A stretch of 64,000 nucleotides of DNA, from positions 248,001 through 312,000 of the forward strand of contig NZ_JASJND010000001.1 of NCBI RefSeq assembly GCF_030065535.1. The letters run 5' to 3'. Source of the DNA: Microbacterium dauci (GTDB lineage Bacteria > Actinomycetota > Actinomycetes > Actinomycetales > Microbacteriaceae). The notes under the pieces are model-generated. The model saw only the letters and a program-made list of their open reading frames with translations. It was not told where the DNA came from and searched no databases. Both the position numbers and the translations under genes were made by a program. Below are positions 16,956-26,349 of the stretch, in pieces. Every line of letters begins with the position of its first letter. Within the stretch, counting starts at the first letter, position 1.

Positions 16956-18752
16956 GTGGTCACCCGTCTCTCGACATACTTCCTCCGCACGCTCCGCGAA
17001 GACCCGGCCGACGCCGAGGTCACCAGTCACCGCCTACTGGTGCGCGCCGGCTACATCCGCCGCGCCGCCCCGGGCATCTTCACCTGGCTGCCGCTGGGCC
17101 TGCGGGTCAAGGCGAAGCTCGAGACGATCATCCGCGAGGAGATGGCGGCCGCCGGCGCTTTCGAGGTGCACTTCCCGGCGCTGCTGCCCCGTGAGCCCTA
17201 CGAGGAGTCGGGCCGCTGGACCTCCTACGGCGATGGCATCTTCCGTCTGCAGGACCGCAAAGGCGCCGACTACCTCCTCGCGCCCACGCACGAGGAGATG
17301 TTCACGCTGCTCGTGAAGGACCTGTACGCGTCGTACAAGGATCTGCCGCTGACGATCTACCAGATCCAGGACAAGTACCGCGATGAGGCGCGTCCCCGCG
17401 CAGGGCTCCTGCGCGGCCGCGAGTTCACGATGAAGGACGCGTACTCGTTCGACGCGACGGATGCCGGACAGGATGCCTCGTACCAGTCGCAGCGCGACGC
17501 CTACGAGCGCATCTTCCAGCGCCTGAACATGGAGTACGTGATCGTCGCGGCCGACAACGGCCTCATGGGCGGTGCGCGCAGCGAGGAGTTCCTGCACCCC
17601 ATCGCCGTCGGTGAGGACACGTTCGTCCGCTCGGCGGGCGGGTACGCGGCGAACGTCGAGGCCTTCACGACCGTCGTGCCCGACGCGTTGCCCGTCGCCG
17701 AGGGCACCCCCGTCGTGTTCGACTCGCCCGCGACCCCCACGATCGAGACGCTCGTCGCGCACAGCAATGCGCACCTCGACGCGCCGGCCCCCGGCGTCGC
17801 GGGTCCCGCGACCGACGGTGCCACGACCTGGACCGCTGCGCACACGCTGAAGAACGTCGTGCTCGCGCTCACGCAGCCCGACGGCACCCGCGAACTCGTC
17901 GTCATCGGCCTGCCCGGCGACCGCGACGTCGACGACAAGCGCGTCGAGGTCGCATTCGCCCCGGCCGAGGTCGAAGCGGCCACCGAGGCGGACTTCGCAA
18001 AGCACAAGGGTCTTGTCAAGGGCTACATCGGGCCCTGGTCCGAGGCCGGTGCAGTGCTCGGTGAGGAGTCGACCACCGGCATCCGCTACCTCCTCGACCC
18101 CCGCGTCGTCACCGGCACCGCCTGGGTGACGGGTGCGAACGTCCACGAGCAGCACGTCCACTCGCTCGTCGCCGGGCGCGACTTCACCGCCGACGGCGTC
18201 GTCGACGTCGCCACCGTCCGTGCGGGCGACCCCGCGCCGGACGGCTCGGGCCCCGTCGAACTCGCCCGCGGCATGGAGATCGGCCACGTCTTCCAGCTCG
18301 GCCGCTTCTTCGCCGAGAAGCTCGGGCTCAAGGTGCTCGATGAGAACGGCAAGCTCGTCACGGTCACGATGGGCTCGTACGGCATCGGCGTGACGCGCAT
18401 CCTCGCGATCCTCGCCGAGCTCAACAATGACGACCGCGGGCTCGTGTGGCCTGCGTCGATCGCGCCGTTCGACGTGCACGTCGTCGCGACCGGCCGCGAC
18501 GCCGTCGCGTTCGAGGTCGCCGAGCAGCTCGTTGCCGAGCTCGAAGCATCCGGCAAGGACGTGCTCTTCGACGACCGCCCCAAGGTGTCGCCGGGCGTGA
18601 AGTTCGGCGACGCCGAGCTCATCGGCGTGCCGCAGATCGTGATCGTCGGCCGCGGCGCCGCCGATGGCCAGGTCGAGCTGTGGGACCGCCGCTCCGGTGA
18701 GCGGACCAACGTCTCCGTCGCCGAGGCGGTCGCCGCGCTCGCCGCCGGCTGA
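16956..18752 (+). CDS. proS: Prolyl-tRNA synthetase, bacterial type
   Basis: This class II synthetase charges tRNA-Pro. The 598-residue chain has the bacterial layout: N-terminal catalytic core with motif 2 in [30 protein letters not shown] sequence, an INS editing domain in the middle that removes Ala-tRNA-Pro, motif 3 in [12 protein letters not shown], and an anticodon-binding end. I preferred GTG 16956 (VVTRLSTYF) over a TTG three codons earlier because the family starts with a short MxxRxSxxF segment. A TAGACT box lies 8 nt upstream. A GC-rich hairpin ends the transcript. Confidence 0.95.
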   Translation: MVTRLSTYFLRTLREDPADAEVTSHRLLVRAGYIRRAAPGIFTWLPLGLRVKAKLETIIREEMAAAGAFEVHFPALLPREPYEESGRWTSYGDGIFRLQDRKGADYLLAPTHEEMFTLLVKDLYASYKDLPLTIYQIQDKYRDEARPRAGLLRGREFTMKDAYSFDATDAGQDASYQSQRDAYERIFQRLNMEYVIVAADNGLMGGARSEEFLHPIAVGEDTFVRSAGGYAANVEAFTTVVPDALPVAEGTPVVFDSPATPTIETLVAHSNAHLDAPAPGVAGPATDGATTWTAAHTLKNVVLALTQPDGTRELVVIGLPGDRDVDDKRVEVAFAPAEVEAATEADFAKHKGLVKGYIGPWSEAGAVLGEESTTGIRYLLDPRVVTGTAWVTGANVHEQHVHSLVAGRDFTADGVVDVATVRAGDPAPDGSGPVELARGMEIGHVFQLGRFFAEKLGLKVLDENGKLVTVTMGSYGIGVTRILAILAELNNDDRGLVWPASIAPFDVHVVATGRDAVAFEVAEQLVAELEASGKDVLFDDRPKVSPGVKFGDAELIGVPQIVIVGRGAADGQVELWDRRSGERTNVSVAEAVAALAAG

Positions 18753-18765
18753 TTCGAACGCTCCG

Positions 18766-18803
18766 AACGCCGTCCGTTCCCCGAGCGGGGGACGGGCGGC
18801 GTT
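18766..18803 (+). terminator. Hairpin terminator after proS
   Basis: AACGCCGTCC and a GGACGG-type arm ending GGCGGCGTT fold around a CCCC/GGGG centre, and the stem is followed by TTCGCGTT. The T-tract is weak, but the stem is long and placed right after the proS stop codon. Confidence 0.6.
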
Positions 18804-18846
18804 TCGCGTTCACCCATCGGATGCCTCGTCGTGACAGCCTGGGGGT

Positions 18847-19926
18847 ATGTCGACGAGCTCCACGAATCCGATCGGCGGTGAGGTCACCGACCACATCCGC
18901 GCCGTCATCGAGGAGGCGGGCGTCACCGCGAACGCCGACCTCATCGCCCGGATCCTCGCGACCGGCATCGGGCTCGGCCTCGACGAGACCGGTCGCCTCG
19001 ACCTGAAGATCGCGTCGTCCGCGCTCACCGAGATGCGATCGGCGTTCCGGTTGTTCGCACCGTATGAGGGTGTGCCGAAGGTCACGATCTTCGGATCCGC
19101 GCGCACGCGGCCCGCGGACCCGCTCTACCGCGCCGCTGCCGACGTCGCCGCCGCGCTTGCCGCGCGCGGCTGGATGGTCGTCACGGGGGCCGGGCCCGGC
19201 ATCATGCAGGCCGCCGCCGAGGGGGCGGGACCCGACCGCTCACTGGGCGTGTCGATCAGGCTGCCGTTCGAGGACAAGCCGAACGCCATCATCGCCGAGG
19301 CCGACCGGGTCGTCGCGATGAAGTACTTCTTCACGCGCAAGCTCATGCTCGTCAAGGAGTCGCGGGGGTTCGTCTGCGTTCCTGGTGGATTCGGGACGCT
19401 CGACGAGCTGTTCGAGCTGCTCACCCTACAGCAGACCGGGAAGGCGGATCCCACGCCGATCGTGCTGCTTGACGCCCCCGGCGGGTCGTTCTGGCAGGGG
19501 CTCCAGCAGTTCGCCGACGAGCACCTGATCCCCGGCGGTGTCATCTCTCCCGACGACCTCGACCGTGTCCTCGTGACGGACTCCGTCGAGGCCGCGGCAT
19601 CCGAGATCACGGGATTCTGGCGCAACTACGACTCGCTCCGCTGGGTCGGATCGCAACTGGTGCTGCGACTGTGCGCCGAGCCGACGGACGCAGAGGTCGA
19701 CGGACTCGCCGAGCAGTTCTCCGGGCTCGTCACCGAGGGCCGGATCGAACGCACCGCGCCCCTGCCGGAAGAGATCCGTGACGGTGACCGCCTCGACCTC
19801 CCGCGACTCGTGATGACGTTCGATCGGTATCGCGTCGGCGATCTCCACCGACTCATCCGGGCAGTCGGTGCGTTTTCCTCTGCTCCCGCGGCGACGCCGC
19901 CCGAGGAGCCCCGGCCCGTACGCTGA
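18847..19926 (+). CDS. TIGR00730 family Rossmann-fold protein (LOG-like)
   Basis: The 359-residue protein contains the lysine-decarboxylase-like Rossmann domain with the PGGFGTLDE motif (as CVPGGFGTLDELFELL) and GAGPGIMQAAAEGA. Family members such as LOG hydrolyse cytokinin or other nucleoside monophosphates to the free base; others are of unknown function. The protein is longer than LOG (about 190 residues). It has an N-terminal helical part and a C-terminal ~110-residue extension, so substrate specificity cannot be assigned. It is cytoplasmic. A lipoprotein gene follows after 4 bp and may be co-transcribed. Confidence 0.82.
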   Translation: MSTSSTNPIGGEVTDHIRAVIEEAGVTANADLIARILATGIGLGLDETGRLDLKIASSALTEMRSAFRLFAPYEGVPKVTIFGSARTRPADPLYRAAADVAAALAARGWMVVTGAGPGIMQAAAEGAGPDRSLGVSIRLPFEDKPNAIIAEADRVVAMKYFFTRKLMLVKESRGFVCVPGGFGTLDELFELLTLQQTGKADPTPIVLLDAPGGSFWQGLQQFADEHLIPGGVISPDDLDRVLVTDSVEAAASEITGFWRNYDSLRWVGSQLVLRLCAEPTDAEVDGLAEQFSGLVTEGRIERTAPLPEEIRDGDRLDLPRLVMTFDRYRVGDLHRLIRAVGAFSSAPAATPPEEPRPVR

Positions 19927-19930
19927 GCCC

Positions 19931-20740
19931 ATGTTCGGCGGCCGGCTCCTCGCCGCGCTCGTCGCGGGTGCGCTCACTCTGACGATCGCGGCGTGCGGAG
20001 CGCCCGGCACGGCCCCGACCCCGGGTGCGACCGAGGCGGCGCTCGATGCGTGGCTGCATCAGGAGCGCGCCGACGAGGGTGACCGTCGCGCGCGCGTCCG
20101 GGTCGTGAACGACGCCGGCACCGAGCTCGCCTTGCGCGGTATCCGCGTCGAGAGCCCGCTCCTGGCTGACCCCATCGAGCGCGATGCGCCCCCGCTGCCG
20201 GCCGGCGAATCGATCGACCTGACCGTCGAACTTCCGCCGGTCGCGTGCGACCAGGCTGCCGCGGCGGGCACCATCGTGCTCGTCCTCGACGACGGTGAGG
20301 AAGCGCTGCCGCTCCGCGATCCGCTCGGTTTCCTGGGCCGGCTGCACGATCGCGAGTGTCTCGCGGAGCGAGTCCAGAAAGCGCTGTCGCTCGCGTGGTC
20401 CGACTTCTCACCGGGTGTGGCGGGGGAGCCCGGATCCCTCCGACTCGTCGGAGGCGTCGCCGACGGTGTGCGCGTCCGCTCGGTGCAGTCGACGCCGCTC
20501 CTCCAGTTCGGCGACGGGGTGCTCGCCTACGACCTGCCGACGGGTGCCCTGGATGTGCGCGTCCCGCTCGTGCCGCAGCGATGCGATCCCCACGTCGTGC
20601 AGGAGGACAAGCGCGGCACGATCTTTGCGCTCGACGTCGAGGTCGACGGCGTGCCCGGCGCGATCGAGCTCGCAGCGGATGCCGCGACGAAGGCGCGCAT
20701 CCTGACATGGGTCGCCGACTGGTGCGGCTTCGGGGGCTAG
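19931..20740 (+). CDS. Putative secreted lipoprotein of unknown function
   Basis: I do not recognise a family. The 269-residue product has a lipoprotein signal (FGGRLLAALVAGALTLTIAAC, lipobox TIAAC) and then a mostly beta-type ectodomain with four Cys residues that could form disulfides (ACDQ, RECLAE, QRCDPH, DWCGFGG). The layout, with short strands such as RARVRVVNDAGTELALRGIRV and IDLTVELPPVACDQA, suggests an immunoglobulin-like exported domain. It sits 4 bp after the TIGR00730 gene. Confidence 0.72.
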   Translation: MFGGRLLAALVAGALTLTIAACGAPGTAPTPGATEAALDAWLHQERADEGDRRARVRVVNDAGTELALRGIRVESPLLADPIERDAPPLPAGESIDLTVELPPVACDQAAAAGTIVLVLDDGEEALPLRDPLGFLGRLHDRECLAERVQKALSLAWSDFSPGVAGEPGSLRLVGGVADGVRVRSVQSTPLLQFGDGVLAYDLPTGALDVRVPLVPQRCDPHVVQEDKRGTIFALDVEVDGVPGAIELAADAATKARILTWVADWCGFGG

Positions 20741-20746
20741 CGCGCG

Positions 20747-21547
20747 TCAGAGCTTGGCGTAGCGCGTCCGCAGGAAGCAGAACACCGCGTACACGATGAG
20801 GCCGAGCCCGATCAGGAAGACGAGCGCAGGACCGATCGTCTGGTCCAGGAGTGCCTTGATCGCCGCGTCGAAGCCACCAGCGGCTTCGGGTTCCTGCTTG
20901 ACCGTTGCGACGATCAGCAGCACGCCGAGGATCACCACGGAGACACCTTTCCCGAGGTACCCGATGACACCCGACGCGGAGACGGCCGCGCCCATTCGAC
21001 CGTGAGGGATGCGCACCTGCGTGTCGAACGACCTCCGCGCACCGATCGACGCGAACACGAGTCCGCCGATCACAAGTCCACCGCCGGCGGCGGCGACCAC
21101 GAAGACACCGCCTGGTGTCGCGAACAGCGTCCCCGTGATCTGCTGCGCGCTCCGATCGCCGTCGGGGCGTGCGCCGAGGGCGACCGACACGGCGATCGCG
21201 GCCAGGGCGAGGTAGACGACCGCCTGGCCCACCGCGGAGCCGCGGCGCCCCCACGCCGCGGCATCCGTCCCCTTCACGAGCATCGACCGCAACGCCTGGA
21301 ACACTCCGAGGGCGGCGAGGAGGAGTCCTAGGACCCAGACGAGCACCAGGCCCGCGGGCGCAGCCAGGAGCGCAGTGAAGACGCCGATCTGGTCCGACTC
21401 TCCCCGGCCTCCGAAGGAGATCACGATCACGACGACGCCGAAGACGAGGTGGACGACGCCGTTCGCCGCGTAGCCTCCGCGTGCCAGGATGCGCGCGACA
21501 GGGGAGCGGCGCACGCTGCGCGCGGCGTCTCTCGCGGCATCCGTCAC
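20747..21547 (-). CDS. DUF1206 membrane protein
   Basis: The 266-residue protein has six predicted membrane helices arranged as three repeats of two, the DUF1206 pattern. Each repeat begins with an ARGGYAANGVVHLVFGVVV-like block: residues near 22, 95 (GQAVVYLALAAIAV) and 185 (GVIGYLGKGVSVVILGVL). The function of the family is unknown. It converges on the lipoprotein gene with a 6-bp gap. It occupies the strand opposite nusA, in the place where rimP is often found. Confidence 0.85.
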   Translation of the reverse strand: MTDAARDAARSVRRSPVARILARGGYAANGVVHLVFGVVVIVISFGGRGESDQIGVFTALLAAPAGLVLVWVLGLLLAALGVFQALRSMLVKGTDAAAWGRRGSAVGQAVVYLALAAIAVSVALGARPDGDRSAQQITGTLFATPGGVFVVAAAGGGLVIGGLVFASIGARRSFDTQVRIPHGRMGAAVSASGVIGYLGKGVSVVILGVLLIVATVKQEPEAAGGFDAAIKALLDQTIGPALVFLIGLGLIVYAVFCFLRTRYAKL

Positions 21548-21668
21548 CCGACGATCTTCTCAGGGTGGGGCCACGCGCGATCGGGTAACGTTGATGGGAT
21601 GCCGCGGGCCGCAGCGCGAACGCGCGGGCGGCGGCACATGAGCACATCAACTGAAGAGGGAGGCACCG

Positions 21669-22658
21669 ATGGACATCGACCTGGGGCTGCTGCGGACTGT
21701 CGAGCGCGAGCGGGAGATTCCGTTCGAGGAACTGATCCGGATCATCGAGCAGGCCATCCTCACCGCCTACGCGAAGCACACTTCGCCCGACGGCGAACTC
21801 CCCGACGGTGCGCGTGCCCACCTCGACCGCAAGACCGGCCATGTCGCCGTCTTCGTCCCGCTGCGCGATGACGAGGGCGTCGTGATCGGCGAGGAGGAGT
21901 CCACCCCCGACGACTTCGGTCGCATCGCCGCGTTCGCCGCGAAGCAGGTCATCAGCCAGCGCCTGCGCGACATCGCCGACGACGCCGTCCTCGGCGAGTT
22001 CAAGGGCAAGGAAGGCGACATCGTCGCCGGCGTCGTGCAGCAGGGTCCGAACCCGCGCATGGTGCACGTCGACCTCGGCACGGTCGAGGCGATCCTCCCG
22101 CCCGAAGAGCAGGTTCCCGGCGAGGAGTACGCTCACGGCTCGCGACTGCGCGTCTACGTGACCTCCGTCTCGAAGGGCCTCAAGGGTCCGCAGATCACCG
22201 TGTCGCGCACGCACCCGGGCCTCGTCCGCAAGCTGTTCGCGCTCGAGGTCCCCGAGATCGCGTCCGGCGTCGTCGAGATCGTCTCCCTCGCCCGCGAGGC
22301 AGGGCACCGCACGAAGATCGCGGTGAAGGCGAACGAACCCTCCATCAACGCCAAGGGCGCCTGCATCGGCGAACTCGGCCGCCGCGTCCGCGCGGTCACC
22401 GAGGAGCTCGGCGGCGAGAAGATCGACATCGTCGACTACGACGAGACGCTCGCCACCTTCGTCGCCAATGCGCTGTCGCCCGCGAAGGTCACTTCGAGCT
22501 TCGTGCTCGACCAGACCAGCAAGGCCGTCCGCGCACTCGTGCCCGACTACCAGCTCTCGCTCGCCATCGGCAAGGAGGGGCAGAACGCCCGACTCGCCGC
22601 CAAGCTGACCGGCGCGAAGATCGACATCCAGCCCGACAGCATTCTCGACGAGTCTTGA
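21669..22658 (+). CDS. nusA: Transcription termination/antitermination factor NusA
   Basis: NusA binds RNA polymerase and modulates pausing and termination. The 329-residue actinobacterial short form has an N-terminal RNAP-binding domain ([20 protein letters not shown]), an S1 domain ([24 protein letters not shown]), and two KH domains ([18 protein letters not shown] and [27 protein letters not shown]). It lacks the E. coli C-terminal acidic repeats. A good Shine-Dalgarno (AGAGGGAGG) precedes the ATG. It leads the nusA-ylxR-infB run. No rimP gene is found upstream. Confidence 0.96.
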   Translation: MDIDLGLLRTVEREREIPFEELIRIIEQAILTAYAKHTSPDGELPDGARAHLDRKTGHVAVFVPLRDDEGVVIGEEESTPDDFGRIAAFAAKQVISQRLRDIADDAVLGEFKGKEGDIVAGVVQQGPNPRMVHVDLGTVEAILPPEEQVPGEEYAHGSRLRVYVTSVSKGLKGPQITVSRTHPGLVRKLFALEVPEIASGVVEIVSLAREAGHRTKIAVKANEPSINAKGACIGELGRRVRAVTEELGGEKIDIVDYDETLATFVANALSPAKVTSSFVLDQTSKAVRALVPDYQLSLAIGKEGQNARLAAKLTGAKIDIQPDSILDES

Positions 22659-22667
22659 CGCGGTAGG

Positions 22668-22934
22668 ATGGAACCTGTTCGAACGTGCGTGGGGTGCCGC
22701 GCGCGTGCCCCCCGGTCCTCGATGCTCCGCGTCGTGGCCAGGGACGGCGCCCTCGTCCCCGACGAGAAAGCCGTTCTGCCGGGTCGCGGTGCGTGGGTGC
22801 ATGACACGGACACCTGCTTGGATGCCGCGCTGCGGCGCCGGGCCTTCGGACGAGCACTGCGCAGCAACGGCGCGCTGGAGACAGCGGACGTGGCATCGCG
22901 CAGCACATCAGATACCCACCAGCGAAAAGGCTGA
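22668..22934 (+). CDS. ylxR: YlxR family RNA-binding protein (DUF448)
   Basis: The 88-residue basic protein starts EPVRTCVGCRARAPRSSMLRVV, which is the YlxR signature, and continues with GRGAWVHDTDTCLDAALRRRAF. The family lies between nusA and infB in most bacteria and binds RNA; RnpM of Firmicutes modulates RNase P. It begins 10 bp after nusA. A TAGGAT element overlaps its start codon, so an internal promoter for the infB side is possible. Confidence 0.9.
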   Translation: MEPVRTCVGCRARAPRSSMLRVVARDGALVPDEKAVLPGRGAWVHDTDTCLDAALRRRAFGRALRSNGALETADVASRSTSDTHQRKG

Positions 22935-22994
22935 ACGGCAATGGACACAAAGTGAACGGCTCGAAATGAGACCCGTCCGCAAATGATGGTCCGC

Positions 22995-23022
22995 CCTGTC
23001 CTGGGGCGGGCCCCCAGACAGG
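22995..23022 (+). promoter_or_regulatory. Hairpin overlapping the infB ribosome-binding site
   Basis: CCTGTC-C-TGGGG and CCCCA-GACAGG form a strong stem with one bulged base and a 5-nt loop, CGGGC. The final GG belongs to the infB Shine-Dalgarno sequence AGGAGA that precedes GTG 23029. There is no T-tract after it, so I read it as a translational control or stability element rather than a terminator. Confidence 0.5.
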
Positions 23023-23028
23023 AGAATT

Positions 23029-25776
23029 GTGGCAAACCCACGCGTACACGAGATCGCTTCCGAGATCGGTGTCGACAGCAAGGTCGCCCTCGCGAAGCTG
23101 AAGGAGCTCGGCGAATACGTCAAGAGCCCTTCGTCCACCATCGCGCCCCCGGTGGCGCGCAAGCTCCGCGCCGCCCTCGAGGCTGACGGCGCGACGGCCC
23201 CCGCCGCCGCGCCCGCGAAGCCGGCGGCACAGGGCCAGAAGGCCCAGGGTCAGGGGCCGCGTCCCGGCGCACCCAAGCCCGCAGCGCCCACCCCCGCACC
23301 TGCCCCCAAGGCGGCGCCCGCCGCTGAGCCGGCGGCATCCGCTCCGGCAGCACCCGCGGCCGACAGTGCACCGAAGTCCGACTCGGCTCCCAAGCCCGGT
23401 GGCGCGGCGCCCGCACCCGCCAAGCCCGGCGCACCCCGCCCCGGCGGCGCGTCCGGTGGCGCACCGCGCCCGGGCAACAACCCGTTCGCGTCGTCGCAGG
23501 GCATGGGCCAGCGTCCCGCCGGCCCCCGGCCGGGCAACAACCCGTTCGCGTCGGCGCAGGGCATGGGCCAGCGTCCTTCGCCCGGCAACATCCCGCGTCC
23601 GCAGGCGCCGCGTCCCGGTGCCCCGCGCCCCGGCGCTCCGCGTCCCGGTGGCGCAGGTCGTCCCGGTGGCGGCGGTCGTCCCGGCGCACCCTTCCAGCAG
23701 CGGCCCGGCGGCCCCGGTCGTCCCGGTGGCGGCGGCTTCGGTGCCGCGCGTCCCGGCGGCGCTCCCGGCGGTGGTTTCGCGGGTCGTCCCGGTGGCGGCG
23801 GTGGCCGCGGCCGTGGTCCCGGCGGTGGCACCGCGGGTGCCTTCGGTAAGGGCGGCGGCAAGTCGAAGCAGCGCAAGTCGCGTCGGGCGAAGCGGCAAGA
23901 GTTCGAGATGCGGTCGGCGCCGGTCGTCGGCGGCGTCAACGTCTCGAAGGGCAACGGCGAGACGATCCGCCTGCGTCGTGGTGCGTCGATCTCGGACTTC
24001 GCGGACAAGCTCGAGGCGCTGCGCGGCTATACCGTGCAGCCGGGCACCCTGGTGACGATCCTCTTCAACCTCGGCGAGATGGCCACGGCTACCGAGTCGC
24101 TGGACGAGGCCACGTTCGAGATCCTCGGTGAGGAGCTCGGCTACAAGATCCAGATGGTCTCGCCCGAGGATGAGGACAAAGAGCTCCTCGAGGGCTTCGG
24201 TCTCGACCTGGATGCAGAGCTGGAGGCGGAGAGCGAGGACGACCTCGAGATCCGTCCTCCCGTGGTCACCGTCATGGGTCACGTCGACCACGGTAAGACG
24301 CGCCTCCTCGACGCGATCCGCCAGACCAATGTGGTCGCCGGTGAGGCGGGTGGCATCACCCAGCACATCGGTGCGTACCAGGTGTGGACCGAGCACGAGG
24401 GCATCGAGCGTGCGATCACCTTCATCGACACCCCGGGTCACGAGGCGTTCACCGCCATGCGTGCGCGTGGTGCGCAGGTGACCGACCTCGCGATCCTCGT
24501 GGTCGCCGCCGACGACGGCATCATGCCGCAGACGGTCGAGGCGCTGAACCACGCACAGGCGGCGAACGTGCCGATCGTGGTTGCGGTCAACAAGGTCGAC
24601 AAGCCCGACGCCAACCCGGCCAAGGTGCGCCAGCAGCTCACCGAGTACGGCCTGGTCGCAGAGGAGTACGGCGGCGACGTCATGTTCGTCGACGTCTCGG
24701 CTCGCCAGGGCACCAACATCCAGGCGCTGCTCGACGCAGTCCTCCTCACCGCCGACGCGGGCCTCGACCTCACGGCCAACCCGAACAAGGCGGCGCGCGG
24801 TGTCGCGATCGAAGCGAAGCTCGACAAGGGTCGCGGCTCGGTCGCCACGGTGCTGATCCAGTCCGGAACGCTCCGGGTCGGCGACGCGATCGTGGCGGGC
24901 ACGGCCTACGGCCGCGTGCGCGCCATGATCGACGAGAACGGCGAGACGGTCGACGAGGCATACCCGTCGCGTCCGGTCCAGGTGCAGGGTCTCAACTCCG
25001 TGCCCCGCGCCGGTGACGTGTTCATCGTCACCGAAGAAGACCGCATGGCCCGCCAGATCGCCGAGAAGCGTGAAGCTGTCGAGCGCAACGCCCAGCTGGC
25101 CAAGGCCCGCAAGCGCATCTCGCTCGAAGACTTCACCCGTGCGCTCGAAGAGGGCAAGGTCGAGTCGCTCAACCTCATCATCAAGGGTGACGTCTCCGGT
25201 GCCGTCGAGGCACTCGAGGAGTCGCTGCTCAAGATCGAGGTCGACGAGTCGGTGCAGCTGCGCATCATCCACCGCGGTGTCGGTGCGATCACCGAGTCGG
25301 ACATCAACCTGGCGACGATCGACAACGCGATCGTCATCGGCTTCAACGTCCGTCCCGACACGAAGGCCCGCGAGCGCGCTGCGCGCGAGGGTGTCGACGT
25401 CCGGTTCTACTCGGTCATCTACAACGCGATCGACGATGTCGAGCAGTCGCTCACGGGCATGCTGAAGCCGGAGTTCGAAGAGGTCCAGTCGGGCGTCGCC
25501 GAGATCCGCGAGGTCTTCCGCTCCTCGAAGTTCGGCAACATCGCCGGTGTCATCGTCCGCTCGGGCACGATCACGCGCAACGCGAAGGCGCGCGTCATCC
25601 GCGACGGCGTCGTCATCGCCGATGGCCTGGCCATCGAGTCGCTGCGTCGCTTCAAGGACGACGTCACCGAGGTCCGTACCGACTTCGAAGCCGGTATCGG
25701 CCTCGGCAAGTACAACGACATCCAGATCGGTGACGAGATCGAGACGACGGAGATGGTGGAGAAGCCGCGCGGCTGA
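23029..25776 (+). CDS. infB: Translation initiation factor IF-2
   Basis: IF-2 is the GTPase that delivers initiator tRNA to the ribosome. The 915-residue protein has an N-terminal IF2N module ([25 protein letters not shown]) and a long Ala/Pro then Gly/Pro/Arg-rich linker to about residue 290. A second IF2N module is followed by the G domain ([30 protein letters not shown]) and domains II-IV ending at [15 protein letters not shown] start with GGAGAATT upstream is clear. The linker contains a 47-bp near-perfect direct repeat. Length is normal for Actinobacteria. Confidence 0.97.
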   Translation: MANPRVHEIASEIGVDSKVALAKLKELGEYVKSPSSTIAPPVARKLRAALEADGATAPAAAPAKPAAQGQKAQGQGPRPGAPKPAAPTPAPAPKAAPAAEPAASAPAAPAADSAPKSDSAPKPGGAAPAPAKPGAPRPGGASGGAPRPGNNPFASSQGMGQRPAGPRPGNNPFASAQGMGQRPSPGNIPRPQAPRPGAPRPGAPRPGGAGRPGGGGRPGAPFQQRPGGPGRPGGGGFGAARPGGAPGGGFAGRPGGGGGRGRGPGGGTAGAFGKGGGKSKQRKSRRAKRQEFEMRSAPVVGGVNVSKGNGETIRLRRGASISDFADKLEALRGYTVQPGTLVTILFNLGEMATATESLDEATFEILGEELGYKIQMVSPEDEDKELLEGFGLDLDAELEAESEDDLEIRPPVVTVMGHVDHGKTRLLDAIRQTNVVAGEAGGITQHIGAYQVWTEHEGIERAITFIDTPGHEAFTAMRARGAQVTDLAILVVAADDGIMPQTVEALNHAQAANVPIVVAVNKVDKPDANPAKVRQQLTEYGLVAEEYGGDVMFVDVSARQGTNIQALLDAVLLTADAGLDLTANPNKAARGVAIEAKLDKGRGSVATVLIQSGTLRVGDAIVAGTAYGRVRAMIDENGETVDEAYPSRPVQVQGLNSVPRAGDVFIVTEEDRMARQIAEKREAVERNAQLAKARKRISLEDFTRALEEGKVESLNLIIKGDVSGAVEALEESLLKIEVDESVQLRIIHRGVGAITESDINLATIDNAIVIGFNVRPDTKARERAAREGVDVRFYSVIYNAIDDVEQSLTGMLKPEFEEVQSGVAEIREVFRSSKFGNIAGVIVRSGTITRNAKARVIRDGVVIADGLAIESLRRFKDDVTEVRTDFEAGIGLGKYNDIQIGDEIETTEMVEKPRG
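23470..23576 (+). repeat. Two-copy 60-bp-period direct repeat in the infB linker
   Basis: Two 47-bp copies, starting at 23470 and 23530 with 60-bp spacing, differ at one base. Each encodes [17 protein letters not shown]. It is a coding repeat in the disordered linker and a likely site of length variation between strains. Confidence 0.85.
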
Positions 25777-25795
25777 TCTGTTCGTCTGTTGCTAC

Positions 25796-25861
25796 GGCGA
25801 TGGATGCCATCGGGATAACGGGACCCCCAAGACCCCGACTATCCCGATGGCATCCATCGCC
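25796..25861. repeat. Perfect 22-bp inverted repeat between infB and rbfA
   Basis: The left arm (25796-25817) begins GGCGATGGATGCC and its exact reverse complement is at 25840-25861, with a 22-nt loop rich in C. It lies 19 bp after the infB stop and about 50 bp before rbfA. No T-tract follows, so it is an atypical terminator at best. It may be an RNA processing or stability element. Confidence 0.85.
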
Positions 25862-25914
25862 TCCGCAATTCCTCGACCCGCACACGTGGGCTCGAGGTGG
25901 AGAAGGAGAAGGAC

Positions 25915-26349
25915 ATGGCTGGAGAACGACAGGCTCGACTGGCCGACCGGATCCGGGTGCTCATCGCAGAGCGGCTCGAGAAGGGGCTGCGCGACCCGCG
26001 CCTCGGATTCGTCACGATCACCGACGTCCGGGTGACCGGTGATCTGCAGCACGCCTCGGTGTTCTACACCGTCTACGGCGACGACGCGGCGCGCGCCGAC
26101 AGTGCCGCCGCGCTGAAGGCTGCCACGGGGATGCTGCGCAGCGAGGTCGGGCGCAAGCTCGGCGTCCGCCTCACCCCGACCCTCGAGTTCATCCTCGACG
26201 GCCTCCCCGAGAACGCGGGGCACATCGAAGACCTGCTCCGCGAGGCCCGCGAGCGCGACGCGGCGGTCGCAGGGATCGCGGCATCCGGCACCTACGCCGG
26301 CGAAGCCGACCCCTACCTCAAGCCGCGCGACGCGGACGACGAGGACTGA
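25915..26349 (+). CDS. rbfA: Ribosome-binding factor A
   Basis: RbfA helps mature the 5' end of 16S rRNA in the 30S subunit and acts in cold adaptation. The 144-residue protein shows the type-II KH fold: AGERQARLADRIRVLIAERLEKGLRDPRLGFVTIT-type opening, DLQHASVFYTVYGDD and LRSEVGRKLGVRLTPTLEFILD. I chose ATG 25915, which has GAGAAGGAGAAGG upstream; an in-frame GTG 18 nt earlier lies within that Shine-Dalgarno region. The C-terminus ends in an acidic tail (DADDED). Confidence 0.94.
   Translation: MAGERQARLADRIRVLIAERLEKGLRDPRLGFVTITDVRVTGDLQHASVFYTVYGDDAARADSAAALKAATGMLRSEVGRKLGVRLTPTLEFILDGLPENAGHIEDLLREARERDAAVAGIAASGTYAGEADPYLKPRDADDED

Noticed and set aside
19974..25272. Very long minus-strand open frames (over 900 codons) opposite nusA and infB
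   Set aside because: They are GC-driven shadows of nusA, ylxR and infB, which are unmistakable on the plus strand.
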